A stretch of 64,000 nt of DNA from positions 1-64,000 of the forward strand of contig JAMOBJ010000006.1 of NCBI GenBank assembly GCA_039908095.1, written 5' to 3'. The stretch comes from Nitrospirae bacterium YQR-1. GTDB taxonomy: Bacteria > Nitrospirota > Thermodesulfovibrionia > Thermodesulfovibrionales > Magnetobacteriaceae. This document shows, piece by piece, positions 35,365-45,257 of this stretch (position 1 is its first letter; each line of letters begins with the position of its first letter). The notes beneath the pieces were generated by a model. The model worked only from the letters and a program-made list of their open reading frames with translations, had not been told where the DNA came from and did no database searches. The position numbers and the translations under genes were made by a program.

Positions 35365-36483
35365 CTATATGCCAAGTAATTTCTCATAGAGCTTTATTGC
35401 AGCCTGAGCCATCTTTTCTCTTGTAAAGAAGTTAATAAACCGCTCTCTGCAATTGATGGAAAACCTGTTATACATTTCCATGCCGGTTAAAATTAATTTA
35501 ATAGCGTTAGCAAGTTCGGCTGCTTTCCCGGGCTCTACGTTGATTCCAGTCACTCCGTGCTGGTTAACCCATCCAACGCCCGCCAGCTTTGTAGCAACCA
35601 CCGGTTTCCCAAACGACATGGCCTCAACAATTACTATTCCAAATGCCTCGGAGCGTTCAACCGACGGCAGGCAAAACAAATCGCACGCCTCATAGTAGCT
35701 GCCCAGTTGCTCATCTGAAATGCGTCCGGGTAAGAACACCCTGCCGTCCAGTCCAAGTGATTTTATCATACTATTTAGTCGGTCTTTAAGAGGCCCCTCA
35801 CCGCCTATTATCACAGCGTAACTGTCATCCAGCTCCATAGCGGCACGAATCAGGTGTTCATATCCTTTGTAATAAATCAACCTGCCAAGGCTGAAAATTA
35901 TTTTCCTGCCATTATAGAGTTTCTTCAGGGCGGCAACTTTTTCACTATCTGCAGCCAGATGTCCTGTTGAGACCCCTATCGGGATAGTCACGGCTTTATG
36001 TTCATATGGGGTAAGGTGCCTGGAGCAGGTGATATAAGTAGGTGTTGTGGTGACAATGGCGTCAGCCCTTCTCATAAGCCGGTGCATAAGGGGTGCATAG
36101 AGTTTAAGAAGCAGCCGCTGTCTTACAATGTCACTGTGCCAGTGAAGAACTATTTTACTTTTTGGCCTTGCAAGCAGCACTGCTATGTTTGCCAGCGGGT
36201 CAGGGAAATGCACATGAATAATGTCATAGTTTTTGTTTATATCCATAAATTTTGTAATCAACTGCGGGGAGATAGATGTTGAGAGGATTTTACCGTAGGA
36301 TTTTGTCCGTGTTACAGTATAGCCGTTGTAGTTTTCCTCTGAATAAACGGGATTGTCATTAGAACACAGGACATCACACCTGGGGCCTTCTTTGTTTATC
36401 CCCTCTGCAAGGTTATACATAACAACCTCTATCCCGCCGGGGGGCGACGGTGGATAGTATTTTCCAAATTGTAATACTTTCAC
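35365..36483 (-). CDS. Glycosyltransferase, family 4-like (GT-B)
   Basis: Retaining GT-B sugar transferase. The N-terminal acceptor domain begins MKVLQFGKYYPPSPPGGIEVVMYNLAEG. The C-terminal donor domain has FSLGRLIYYKGYEHLI, GGEGPLKDRL and the E-x7-E block SVERSEAFGIVIVEAMSFGKPVVA. Length is 372 residues. It is four bases after a second glycosyltransferase on the same strand, so the pair probably builds one polysaccharide or lipid-linked glycan. Confidence 0.9.
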   Translation of the reverse strand: MKVLQFGKYYPPSPPGGIEVVMYNLAEGINKEGPRCDVLCSNDNPVYSEENYNGYTVTRTKSYGKILSTSISPQLITKFMDINKNYDIIHVHFPDPLANIAVLLARPKSKIVLHWHSDIVRQRLLLKLYAPLMHRLMRRADAIVTTTPTYITCSRHLTPYEHKAVTIPIGVSTGHLAADSEKVAALKKLYNGRKIIFSLGRLIYYKGYEHLIRAAMELDDSYAVIIGGEGPLKDRLNSMIKSLGLDGRVFLPGRISDEQLGSYYEACDLFCLPSVERSEAFGIVIVEAMSFGKPVVATKLAGVGWVNQHGVTGINVEPGKAAELANAIKLILTGMEMYNRFSINCRERFINFFTREKMAQAAIKLYEKLLGI

Positions 36484-36487
36484 ACCA

Positions 36488-37639
36488 TCAATACTCTTTA
36501 GCTTCTTTTGAACCGGCTAATTCCTTGAAAACCTTTACATGCTGCTCCGATACCCGCTCCCAGCTAAAGGATTCAGACCTCTTGAGTCCCTTTTTAACCA
36601 TGCGCTCTCTTAATTTTTCATCAGACAGTATTTCTCTTAAACCCTCTGCAATGCTCTCTGTGCTAAGAGGGTCAACAAACCTGGCGCTGTCTTTGCATAT
36701 CTCGGGCATACTTGCAACATTTGAACAGACCAGCGGAGAGCCGGATGACATCGCCTCTACAAGCGGAAATCCAAACCCTTCATAAAGGGACGGATGCACT
36801 GTAACTGAGGCAAGATTATAATAATACGGCAGCTCATCATCACTTACAACGCCTTTGAGCAAAACGCGGCTGCTTAGCCTTACATTTTTATTAACAGCCT
36901 TTAAAAACTCATCATCGCCGGTTCTCAAACCCTCAATTTGGCCGACTATAACAAGGCTGAAGTCTTTGAAGGAAGGTTCGCACAGGAGCATCTCAAAAGC
37001 CTGAAGAAGCCTCACCAGGTTTTTATGCGGTTTTACATTGCCGACATAGAGAATAAAATTCTCCGGCAGGTTTAACCTCTCACTGATCTTTCTAAGAGCA
37101 GTCTTGTCTTTGCACGGTTTAAACATCTCATGGTCAACGCCGTTATGGATGGTGACTATCTTGGATGGTGGTTGTTTTGTGTATTTAATTATTTCGGATT
37201 TTGAAAACTCCGACACTGTGATAATCCTGTCTGAAAGAGAAGCCGCCGTGTTTAACATTACCTTGGAATATAGCTTCTGTTTTACATTAAGCGTGTGAAA
37301 ATATGCAAGCAGAAACATATCATGGATGGTGACAACACGTTTAACCGTTCTGAAAGGATAAATAGGCATATTAAAATGAGGCAGAAAAAACAGGTTACAC
37401 TTAGGCGGCAGCAGATTAAGAATATTAAGCTGCTCACTCATACTAAACACTGCATCCGTGTAGTGAATTATCCGGTGTCCGTCAGTGTTTAGCAAAATAT
37501 GGGCAATTTTCTCTCTGTCGCCGATGAAGGTAAATTTTATATCATTACAGTCGGAAATCGTTTTTAAAAGGCAGCGGACATACCTTCCAATTCCCGATGA
37601 ACCGATTAACCGGACGTCTATGGCAATATTATAAGCCAT
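36488..37639 (-). CDS. Glycosyltransferase, family 4-like (GT-B), mannosyl/rhamnosyl type
   Basis: GT-B transferase. The N-terminal half has IAIDVRLIGSSGIGRYVRCLL, typical of WbdA/WcaI-like mannosyl or rhamnosyl transferases. The donor site has LYVGNVKPHKNLVRLLQAFE and PSLYEGFGFPLVEAMSSGSPLV. Length is 383 residues. It is first of the two-gene glycosyltransferase unit. Donor and acceptor sugars cannot be assigned. Confidence 0.9.
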   Translation of the reverse strand: MAYNIAIDVRLIGSSGIGRYVRCLLKTISDCNDIKFTFIGDREKIAHILLNTDGHRIIHYTDAVFSMSEQLNILNLLPPKCNLFFLPHFNMPIYPFRTVKRVVTIHDMFLLAYFHTLNVKQKLYSKVMLNTAASLSDRIITVSEFSKSEIIKYTKQPPSKIVTIHNGVDHEMFKPCKDKTALRKISERLNLPENFILYVGNVKPHKNLVRLLQAFEMLLCEPSFKDFSLVIVGQIEGLRTGDDEFLKAVNKNVRLSSRVLLKGVVSDDELPYYYNLASVTVHPSLYEGFGFPLVEAMSSGSPLVCSNVASMPEICKDSARFVDPLSTESIAEGLREILSDEKLRERMVKKGLKRSESFSWERVSEQHVKVFKELAGSKEAKEY

Positions 37640-37803
37640 AATAATAAAAGACCATCAGTGGCCTGCGCTCCTTACAGCCCTCTGAAACGAGTTTACAAAT
37701 AAAAATGCAATATAAATCCGAAATTTTGCCCATGAAATATATTATACCAAAACCATATTAAAATAAAAAGTGCCTGTATTAAGAAACTTCATGGAAAATG
37801 AAA

Positions 37804-39036
37804 TCAATCGGCTATAGAGCCGAGAATTTTAACCAAATTGATATAATATAGGTTGTCAAAATCATCAAGTTGTTTTCTTATAATGGAGAGAGCCTCAAAT
37901 GGGGAAAACGCTTTTTTATACGGTCGGGCGGTAGTCAGGGCATCATAAGTGTCAATTAAAGAGACCAATCTGCCCACAGGGTGAATCTGACCATCTGCAA
38001 GTCCTCTCGGATAACCTTTCCCGCTTAACTTTTCATGGTGTTCCATAACAGGATGGTAGATTTCCCTAAGAAGTATCTTCTGACCGGATAGTATCTTTTG
38101 TGCCATCAGCACGTGTTGTTTCATAACTGTAAATTCACTCTCAGTCAGCATTGATGGTTTATTTAAAATCTCTACGGGGATCAAACTTTTCCCTATATCG
38201 TGCAGAAGCGCACCTATGCCTATAGAGGGTATTTCGTTTTCCGGAAACATCTTTAAAGACAGAGCCAACCCCACAGTGAGTACGCATACGTTTACCGAAT
38301 GAGTGTATGTGTAGTAGTCATACTTATTTATTGTCAGCAAATCACTTATAACCAAGCCGTTTTTCTCTATTATATCTACAATCTCTTCAACCGCCCCCCT
38401 GCACTCTTTTAATTTTTCCCCGCTTCTGGGCTCATCCAAAAGTTCCTGCACTAATATCTTTGAGTTCTCACGCACGATAATCTGTTTTAAGTGTTTAAAT
38501 CTTTCCGGTTCCTGCAATGACTTAACTCTGAACAAATCATTCAGATAGTTTTTGTACTTGCGGTTAGATGCCTTCTCTATTACTATGTCACCCTCCGCCG
38601 AGACAATAGAATCTGTTATTTCTATATCTGTATTCTCATATTTCTGTAAAAGAACCACACCGAGATTTTTTTTTAAATAAAGTGAGAAATCAACAAAAGA
38701 CCCCTTAATCAAAGTATTTCTGTCTATCTGAGTAAAAAGGTTAATATTGTGGTAATATTTTGTCAACTCTTCTTTAGTGTAAAGTGAAGGTTGAGTGCAG
38801 GCGTCTTCGGGTTTAGCTTCAAATTCAGGTGGAATGTCGGCAATTTCACGGAAATCACCGAATTTTTCCGTATCTATATAAACGTATTTAAGGCCGAGCT
38901 CTTTTAATTGACTTATTTGTTTTAGGTTTCTGACACTAAAGTGGTGAAACAAAAAAGGTGTCTTAATCCAGTCCTCTTGTACTCCGTCAATATACATTCC
39001 AACGGACAGCTCATCAATGGGGATTTTCTGTTTCAT
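37804..39036 (-). CDS. HD-GYP domain protein, probable c-di-GMP phosphodiesterase
   Basis: Predicted to break down cyclic di-GMP. The N-terminal DUF3391-like region begins KQKIPIDELSVGMYI. The HD-GYP domain has LLHDIGKSLIPVEIL, HHEKLSGKGYPRGL and VSLIDTYDALTTARPYK, so catalytic residues are intact. AGGAGG puts the start at 39036 (410 residues). Such enzymes often control motility and piliation, both encoded nearby, but no direct link is visible. Confidence 0.92.
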   Translation of the reverse strand: MKQKIPIDELSVGMYIDGVQEDWIKTPFLFHHFSVRNLKQISQLKELGLKYVYIDTEKFGDFREIADIPPEFEAKPEDACTQPSLYTKEELTKYYHNINLFTQIDRNTLIKGSFVDFSLYLKKNLGVVLLQKYENTDIEITDSIVSAEGDIVIEKASNRKYKNYLNDLFRVKSLQEPERFKHLKQIIVRENSKILVQELLDEPRSGEKLKECRGAVEEIVDIIEKNGLVISDLLTINKYDYYTYTHSVNVCVLTVGLALSLKMFPENEIPSIGIGALLHDIGKSLIPVEILNKPSMLTESEFTVMKQHVLMAQKILSGQKILLREIYHPVMEHHEKLSGKGYPRGLADGQIHPVGRLVSLIDTYDALTTARPYKKAFSPFEALSIIRKQLDDFDNLYYINLVKILGSIAD

Positions 39037-39134
39037 TGCCCCCACCTCCTGACAATATTATAACATAAAAACAGGATGAAGTTTATTTAGCTCTCTGTTA
39101 CCCTTATAAGAATCATGCCGGCAAATTTGTACTA

Positions 39135-39167
39135 TTGACATACAACATCAAGCTGCATTACTATACT
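39135..39167 (+). promoter_or_regulatory. Candidate promoter for the small secreted cysteine protein
   Basis: Perfect TTGACA at 39135-39140. The best -10 by sequence, TATACT (39162-39167), is 21 bases away; TTACTA at 39158-39163 has a 17-base spacer but matches less well. It is 70-100 bases before the GTG start. Confidence 0.4.
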
Positions 39168-39234
39168 CAGCATGTAATTGCACATAATTTCTCCATATGT
39201 GAGAACATTTATTATCAACAACAGGGGGTAAGCA

Positions 39235-39498
39235 GTGAAAAAAATAACGGTTATTCTGTTTCTTACTGCATTTGTTATGGCAAGTGGCCTTGCGTTTGGT
39301 GATGCGGATGATACTAAATGGATTGCCCAGTGTATTAAGGACAATAAGGGTGAAGGTGCAAAAGAAGAGGTTGTCTATAAGTACTGTGAGTGTATGAACA
39401 GTAAGATGGACTCCAATGAAACACAATCCATTACCCAGTGGGAAAAATCACATCCTAAGGAAATGAAGGAGTGTGAAAAGAAAGCAGGCTGGAAGTAG
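39235..39498 (+). CDS. Small secreted protein with four cysteines
   Basis: The 87-residue product has a clear signal peptide (MKKITVILFLTAFVMASGLAFG). The mature part has Cys in QCIKDN, YCECMNS and ECEKK, with the spacing of two likely disulfides. I do not recognise a named family; the YCECMNSKM segment resembles small periplasmic proteins found in many Proteobacteria and Nitrospirota. The start is GTG behind AGGGGG. A terminator follows, so it is a single-gene transcript. Confidence 0.78.
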   Translation: MKKITVILFLTAFVMASGLAFGDADDTKWIAQCIKDNKGEGAKEEVVYKYCECMNSKMDSNETQSITQWEKSHPKEMKECEKKAGWK

Positions 39499-39533
39499 TG
39501 AAGACTTAGCATCATCATAAAGTAAGTTATCAA

Positions 39534-39566
39534 AGAGGGGCTCTCAAAATGAAAGCCCCTCTTTTT
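39534..39566 (+). terminator. Terminator after the small secreted protein
   Basis: Nine-base stem (AGAGGGGCT with AGCCCCTCT), loop of 11, then TTTTT. Confidence 0.8.
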
Positions 39567-39732
39567 CTTTTCATGATTTTTTCACGTTGATATGGTTTAA
39601 TACTATCAGTTGTAAAAAAGGAGATAACTGTTGGTGATAACTGTTGCAAATAAGAGTTTCAGGAAGAAAAACACTGAAGAGATGGAAAAGACAATTATAG
39701 CCGGAAGTTTTTCTTTCCGGCATGGGGGAGAC

Positions 39733-42700
39733 ATGAAAAGAGCTTTTTTTATAACGGCAATATTGCTATCTTTTATGGTTGTATTACTTGCATATGATGT
39801 GAGGTCCTCATCTGCCGCTACCTGTTCCTCACAACCTGACCATTGGTGTTGTAGTTATCCCGAACTGAGTTATTGTTGCAGAAATACCGGAGGATATAAC
39901 TGGTGCTCCGGTGTGCCAACACCCAGCACAACTACAACAACAGCGGCCACTACAACAACAACAGCGGCCACTACAACTGCTTCGACCACAACAACAGCCG
40001 GCACAACTACCACAACAGCGGTAACAACTCAGATGAATAACTTCTGCTCAACTCCGCCTTTCATCTCGGGCTCTGTAACACCCAATGTCATGATTCTGCT
40101 GGATAGTTCTATAAGCATGGGGTATGACGCCTATGTGGACAACACAACTTCAAACCTATGCACCAGTTCCTCAGCACCGTGCTACAGATTTACAGATATG
40201 GGAACGTATCCTACATATAAATACTATGGATATTTTGACCCGGACTTCTGGTACCAATATGATAATTCCACCAACAACGGCTATTTTTATCCTACAAACC
40301 CTAAGACAGGCAGTGGAATAGTTGGAGCGACAACAAAGGCAGCGAATGAGTGGGACGGTAGTTTTCTTAACTGGTTAACCATGCGTCGTGCTGATGTATT
40401 GAAAAAGGCTCTCACAGGCGGCAGATATGATACTGCAACAGTATCAGGCGGCTATAAGCGACTTATCGGTTTGAAAGATACCTACACCTATGCTTCATCC
40501 AAATACATACAAAGCGCTTCAGCATATGCTCCTTACAGCGGTGAGTTCTACGCAGAGAATCAAGCCCCGGGTGGTAGTGCCTGTCCATGGAATACCAGTG
40601 GCAGCACAGGAGAGGCGGGCTGTTTCCGCGTGTATCAGACAAACGGCGATTGTGGTTCATATGGCACCGGTTGTACTTCTGCTAATTTAAAAAAATCAAG
40701 TCCGGCTACTTATAATATAAGAGTGCGTGTTCCAGATGCCCAGGATGGACTTGTCCAGAAATTCGGCAGCAAGGTGCGGCTGGGTTATGCTCAATACTCC
40801 TCTACAAATAATGGAGCTAAAGTTTACAACAACGTTTCAACATCAAGTTATACTTCTGTAGCAGGTAATATTGACAACATGACCCCTACCACATCTACTC
40901 CCCTTGCAGAGTCCCTCTGGTCTGTTGTTGGTTATTTTGCGCAGGTGCAAACCCTTTCAGATACTTTAGCGACTGCAAGTGCGGGTGCAACCTCAACAAG
41001 AGGCCCGTTGTATAATACAGGGGATTATACAGCATCACCTGGAGGCACCTCCGATCCGTATTATAACTACACAAATGCACTGGGCAGCACAGTTTATGCA
41101 CCCTGTGCCAAGAGCTTTGTGATACTGCTTACAGACGGAGAACCAACCAATGACGGAAGCCTCCCCACTACGCTTGGAACTAACGATTATGCCGGCGGCA
41201 AGTCTTCATTTAACTGCGTCAATTCTATTTCCCCCGGTACCTGCCCTTCAGTAACAGTGGGTTCAACAACATTTCCTGCATCAACTTTAACACCGGATTT
41301 GGCGGGCATGTCAGGCCGTACAGCCGGACTTGAGGATGTAGCGCTTTACATGCACACAAATGATTTAAGGAAAACAGCATGGAGCAATGCCGCCGGCACA
41401 GGTGATACAGACAACCAAACCCTTTCCTTGTTTACCGTTTTTGCTTTCGGCAACGGTTCAACATTTCTTAAATATGCAACCATCAACGGTTCATTCAAAG
41501 ATTTAAACAATAATAACAGGCCGGATTTGCAGAGCGAATGGGACAGCGACAGTGACGGAGTACCGGATTATTATTTTGATGCCAGTGAGGGTGACGCCAT
41601 TGAATCAGGCATTGAAAGCGCTTTCAACGTCATACTGTCAACTGCCGCCTCCGGTACATCCGCCTCTGTTTTGGCTAATAAGAGCAAACAGGGAGCAAAC
41701 ATTCTTCAGGCTGCTTTTTACCCTCAAAAACCTATTGCTAATGTTGATTTAACATGGATAGGGTATCTGCATAACCTCTGGCTATATAACTCATCCAGCT
41801 ACCAAAATATAAGAGAGGAAACAGATGGGATATCATCAGGGGTCTATAAACTTAACTTGCAAACAGATAAAATAGTTGTTTTTAATTATACAAATGACGA
41901 GCTTACTATAGAGAGATACAGCGATAGTGACGGCAACGGTGCTGCAGACTCGTCAACCCCCGACAGTACGACAACCATGGATAGTTTAAAATCCATATGG
42001 GAGGCCGGTAAACTGCTCTTTAGCCGCACAGATAGTGAAACAGCAGCAGACAAGCGCATGATTTACGTATATGACAACTCAACCGTTACCGGCGCTACAA
42101 GCGCCCTGACTGAATTTACAACTACCAATAAATCTTTGTTTCAAAGCTATATGGGGTCATCCACCTCGTTAAACGGCACCTCGAATTTCAACGATGTTAT
42201 CAAGTATATCAGAGGAACGGACAAAACCGGCCTGAGAAACCGTACGACTACAATAGACAGCACAGTAAACACATGGAAGCTTGGAGATATAATCTATTCA
42301 ACCCCTGCACTTGAATCCTATGACAATGCCTCAACGGACTACACAGTCATATTTGCCGGGGCCAATGACGGTATGCTTCATGCTTTTAAACTGGGTAAAC
42401 AGACAAAAAACAACCTTGGCTCCTATGATGTCGGCGCACTGGAGGGAACCAATCTCGGCTCTGAGCTATGGGCATTTATTCCCAGACATTCGCTGCCCTA
42501 TTTACGCTATTTGGCGGACCCTAATTACTGCCACCTCTACTATGCAGATTTACAACCGTATATCTACAAACCGACTGCAGCCCAAAAAATACTGATAGGC
42601 GGCATGAGACTTGGAGGGGCCTGCGGTTGCCCCACCGGCACCAACTGCACAGATACGACGAAAGTTATAACGCAGCCGCCAATCGATACCTGCTCAAACC

Positions 42701-44004
42701 CTGCCGCCACCAACGGCTCCTGTATCGGTTTTTCATCGTACTTTGCGCTGGATATAACATATCCGGCGTCTCCAAAATTCTTGTGGGAGTTTTCACATCC
42801 ACAATTGGGCTTTTCACTCTCCGGTCCGGCCATTGTTAAACGCTCTACAGGAACATTTGTGGTGTTCCTAAACGGACCTCAGATTAACCATGGAGATTAT
42901 ACCGGTTATTCCGATCAAAATCTTCAGATATTTGTATTAAAATTAAACTCAAACATGACAATAGATTCTACCTTTAACAGTAGCACCGGGTATTACATCA
43001 AAGATGTCGGCAGTGCTTTTGCAAACAGCTATGGCGGCAGACTGTTTACTACCGGAGTGGATTTCGGCGGCGATGGATATACGGACTTCCTTCCGTTTGG
43101 ATATGTTCAAAACACAGGTATAACCACAGCCGATGCCAGTGGTCCAAAGAATAACTTAAAAGGCGGGGTTATGGGAATCAAGATTGCAGACAATCCAACC
43201 ACATGGGGTTCATCCGGTACATGTTCCTCCACCTCCACTCAATGGGTGCTTTATGAAAATGCCGTCACTTTTGTAAACAGGCCGGTAACGTCAAAAGTTG
43301 TACTGGGTAAGTGCTTTGGCTCTTACTATATGTATTTTGGAACAGGCAGGTACATGACGGCAACAGAAACTTACGGAGCAAGTACCGCCAAAACTGACTA
43401 CATATCTGCCTCTAAGTTCGATAACTGTGACAACTACGGCTGTTGCACCGGTACTTTTAACAGTCTGGCAAGTTTCGATAATCAAACATGTCCCGGAACA
43501 CCGGGAGCAAAGTCCGGCTGGAAAAAGCAACTATGTATGTCCTCTGACAGCTCAAACCCTACGGCAACAGTAGCCGGTGATGATTCATCCATGAACTGTA
43601 CACCAACTGTATCCGACTCCGATTACGGCACAAGTTATCTTTTTGAAAGAGATATCTCTGACCCCACATTGGATACGCCGCAGAACATAGTGATGTTTAC
43701 CTCGACCCGGCCCTCAGCCGACCTTTGCGCCGTTGGTGGTAAATCTCGCGCATGGTCGCTTAACTGTGCAACAGGGCAGGCTACCACGGATTCAACCTGT
43801 TCCGGATACACAATTCCCAATGCTAAAGGTACCCTTTTCCTTCAGCTTTCCACAGCTCAGATTAAACAGTTGACACTTGGTACAACAAGCTTTAACCCTT
43901 CAGGCTACTCCGGCTGGTTTTCAGGTATAACTCCTGAATCGGCACCGCCGTTTGTTTCACCGGCGTCATCTAAAACAGGATTAATACACTGGATAGAACG
44001 ATGA
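39733..44004 (+). CDS. pilY1: PilY1-like type IV pilus tip adhesin/biogenesis factor
   Basis: Large exported protein of type IV pili. From ATG 39733 (behind GGGGGAG; the frame starts at 39631) it has 1423 residues. Signal peptide to about residue 29; a cysteine-rich mini-module (Cys 31, 39, 40, 48, 49, 58); a Thr/Ala linker (about 63-99); a von Willebrand A-like domain with MIDAS DSSIS and LLTDGEPTND; Asp/Asn-rich possible calcium loops (DSDSDGVPD); and a C-terminal PilC/PilY1 beta-propeller with AGANDGMLHAFKLG. The last four bases overlap the next pilin gene. It leads a pilY1-minor pilin operon. Confidence 0.93.
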   Translation: MKRAFFITAILLSFMVVLLAYDVRSSSAATCSSQPDHWCCSYPELSYCCRNTGGYNWCSGVPTPSTTTTTAATTTTTAATTTASTTTTAGTTTTTAVTTQMNNFCSTPPFISGSVTPNVMILLDSSISMGYDAYVDNTTSNLCTSSSAPCYRFTDMGTYPTYKYYGYFDPDFWYQYDNSTNNGYFYPTNPKTGSGIVGATTKAANEWDGSFLNWLTMRRADVLKKALTGGRYDTATVSGGYKRLIGLKDTYTYASSKYIQSASAYAPYSGEFYAENQAPGGSACPWNTSGSTGEAGCFRVYQTNGDCGSYGTGCTSANLKKSSPATYNIRVRVPDAQDGLVQKFGSKVRLGYAQYSSTNNGAKVYNNVSTSSYTSVAGNIDNMTPTTSTPLAESLWSVVGYFAQVQTLSDTLATASAGATSTRGPLYNTGDYTASPGGTSDPYYNYTNALGSTVYAPCAKSFVILLTDGEPTNDGSLPTTLGTNDYAGGKSSFNCVNSISPGTCPSVTVGSTTFPASTLTPDLAGMSGRTAGLEDVALYMHTNDLRKTAWSNAAGTGDTDNQTLSLFTVFAFGNGSTFLKYATINGSFKDLNNNNRPDLQSEWDSDSDGVPDYYFDASEGDAIESGIESAFNVILSTAASGTSASVLANKSKQGANILQAAFYPQKPIANVDLTWIGYLHNLWLYNSSSYQNIREETDGISSGVYKLNLQTDKIVVFNYTNDELTIERYSDSDGNGAADSSTPDSTTTMDSLKSIWEAGKLLFSRTDSETAADKRMIYVYDNSTVTGATSALTEFTTTNKSLFQSYMGSSTSLNGTSNFNDVIKYIRGTDKTGLRNRTTTIDSTVNTWKLGDIIYSTPALESYDNASTDYTVIFAGANDGMLHAFKLGKQTKNNLGSYDVGALEGTNLGSELWAFIPRHSLPYLRYLADPNYCHLYYADLQPYIYKPTAAQKILIGGMRLGGACGCPTGTNCTDTTKVITQPPIDTCSNPAATNGSCIGFSSYFALDITYPASPKFLWEFSHPQLGFSLSGPAIVKRSTGTFVVFLNGPQINHGDYTGYSDQNLQIFVLKLNSNMTIDSTFNSSTGYYIKDVGSAFANSYGGRLFTTGVDFGGDGYTDFLPFGYVQNTGITTADASGPKNNLKGGVMGIKIADNPTTWGSSGTCSSTSTQWVLYENAVTFVNRPVTSKVVLGKCFGSYYMYFGTGRYMTATETYGASTAKTDYISASKFDNCDNYGCCTGTFNSLASFDNQTCPGTPGAKSGWKKQLCMSSDSSNPTATVAGDDSSMNCTPTVSDSDYGTSYLFERDISDPTLDTPQNIVMFTSTRPSADLCAVGGKSRAWSLNCATGQATTDSTCSGYTIPNAKGTLFLQLSTAQIKQLTLGTTSFNPSGYSGWFSGITPESAPPFVSPASSKTGLIHWIER
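39919..40032 (+). repeat. Thr-codon repeat tract in pilY1
   Basis: About 110 bases of ACA/ACT/ACC codons, including a 24-base-class unit around CAACAGCGGCCACTAC repeated twice. It encodes a Thr/Ala linker between the Cys-rich module and the A domain. Unit loss or gain would stay in frame. Confidence 0.7.
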
Positions 44005-44603
44005 AAAAGCAGGGTTTTTCGGTTATAGAGGTCATTGTTGTGGTTGCTATAATGGGGATACTTATTACCCTGTTTGTAAACCAGTTTGCCGGAGCGAGGT
44101 CTAAAGTTTCGGTGGAGAGCAACATAAAACTCCTCTATGCCGACATAACAGAAATGAGACTCAAGGCAATGGCTGAAAATAAAGTATATGGAATAGCCTG
44201 GACTCTGTCAGCCAATAATGACTTCCAGAGTTATGAAATGCGCTCTGATTCAAACTCCGACAGCAGTATAATTGACAGCGGCGGCTATACAACAGTCAGA
44301 ACCACAACCCTTGGGGATACCCGTCCTGTTGCGCCTCTTGATACGGCAATAACCAGTCTTACTTTTAACGACAAGGGCCTTGCCGTTACCACAGCTTTTA
44401 CCAGTTCAACTTTTCAGCTCTCCAGCAGTTGCACCGACTGTGACAGCAGCGGCTATGCGGCTGACCGCTCTGCTAATTGTGACAACATAAATTATCCTGA
44501 GTATTCCTGTTTGACCGTCTCCAGCACGAGAATAAAAATAGGTAAGTGGTGTGATGCAAATTCTAACGGAGTGTTTAATGATGGCGAATGTACAATTAAA
44601 TAA
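44001..44603 (+). CDS. Type IV minor pilin, FimT/GspH-like
   Basis: The N-terminal prepilin signal is QG/FSVIEV: cleavage after Gly5, with E at +5, then a hydrophobic helix to about residue 28. The rest is a 170-residue globular pilin head with a likely disulfide (CTDC, CDN). Length is 200 residues. It overlaps pilY1 (ATGA) and pilV. First position after pilY1 and GspH-like size suggest a FimT/FimU role in the priming tip complex. Confidence 0.85.
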   Translation: MKKQGFSVIEVIVVVAIMGILITLFVNQFAGARSKVSVESNIKLLYADITEMRLKAMAENKVYGIAWTLSANNDFQSYEMRSDSNSDSSIIDSGGYTTVRTTTLGDTRPVAPLDTAITSLTFNDKGLAVTTAFTSSTFQLSSSCTDCDSSGYAADRSANCDNINYPEYSCLTVSSTRIKIGKWCDANSNGVFNDGECTIK

Positions 44604-45012
44604 GGGTGGCGGCAATCATTTACAGAGGCCGGCAACTCCGGTAAACGGCTTTACTCTTGTAGAGGCGATGATGGCTATGCTTATTCTGACAGTCATACTA
44701 CTCGGGCTTTTGCAGGCTATGATTTTTGCAGCGGACGCAACTATGAAAAACTCCCTCAGGGACACCGCTGTCAATGTTGCAAAAGAAGAGCTTGAAACAC
44801 AGAGGACACTTGCAAAGAGTTCAGGCGTCTCCGCCGTTGTTACAAACTCAAACTACACGGTACAGAGAACAATCAAAAACTATACTTTTACTTACACTAT
44901 AAACAGAACGGTTACTACTCAGGTTGACAGCAGACTGGTCAATATGACTGTGAGTTGGACATATAAGGGAGAAACCTTTACATATAACCCTCAGACTCTG
45001 ATAAGCCCGTAA
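44578..45012 (+). CDS. pilV: Type IV minor pilin PilV-like
   Basis: Prepilin with cleavage motif NG/FTLVEAMMAML preceded by a 23-residue basic leader (start ATG 44578). The hydrophobic helix extends to about residue 45. The short head contains the PilV-type KEELETQRTLA. At 144 residues it matches PilV. The start overlaps the previous pilin gene by 26 bases. A repeat-bearing 245-base gap follows before pilW. Confidence 0.83.
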   Translation: MMANVQLNKGGGNHLQRPATPVNGFTLVEAMMAMLILTVILLGLLQAMIFAADATMKNSLRDTAVNVAKEELETQRTLAKSSGVSAVVTNSNYTVQRTIKNYTFTYTINRTVTTQVDSRLVNMTVSWTYKGETFTYNPQTLISP

Positions 45013-45104
45013 TGATAATGATTAAAATGCTTATGAAGTTAACTCCCACTGAGGATTTTATGGGATACTGTGAAAGCAGAAATCCATTGCAGGAAAAACA
45101 TGCC

Positions 45105-45195
45105 GAATTCCCGCCCGCAGGCGGCAATGACAAAAGAGTGGAGTTTTATGGAAATCTACATAGGGGTTTTGTCATTCCTGCGAAAGCAGGAAACC
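45105..45195. repeat. Palindromic REP-like element between pilV and pilW
   Basis: The left arm (45105-45135) contains CGCC/GGCG hairpin and AATGACAAAA. The right arm (45167-45195) contains its inverse TTTTGTCATT and a CCTGC-GAAA-GCAGG hairpin. The same GGAATGACAAA signature is in the element at 59478-59604. Translated, it gives the FVIPAKAG string typical of such intergenic repeats. It splits the minor-pilin operon without a terminator. Confidence 0.75.
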
Positions 45196-45257
45196 GGTTT
45201 TTTTTTCAGCGGAGTTAGCGACAAAAACAATATGATTGTGATAATAAGGATATGTCA

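Noticed and set aside
39631..39648. Sigma-54 site before pilY1 (TTGG ... TTGC)
   Set aside because: GG-N11-GC spacing is one base too long.
45012..45218. 68-codon plus-strand ORF between pilV and pilW
   Set aside because: It is the translation of a REP-like repeat (contains FVIPAKAG) and has no ribosome site or family.
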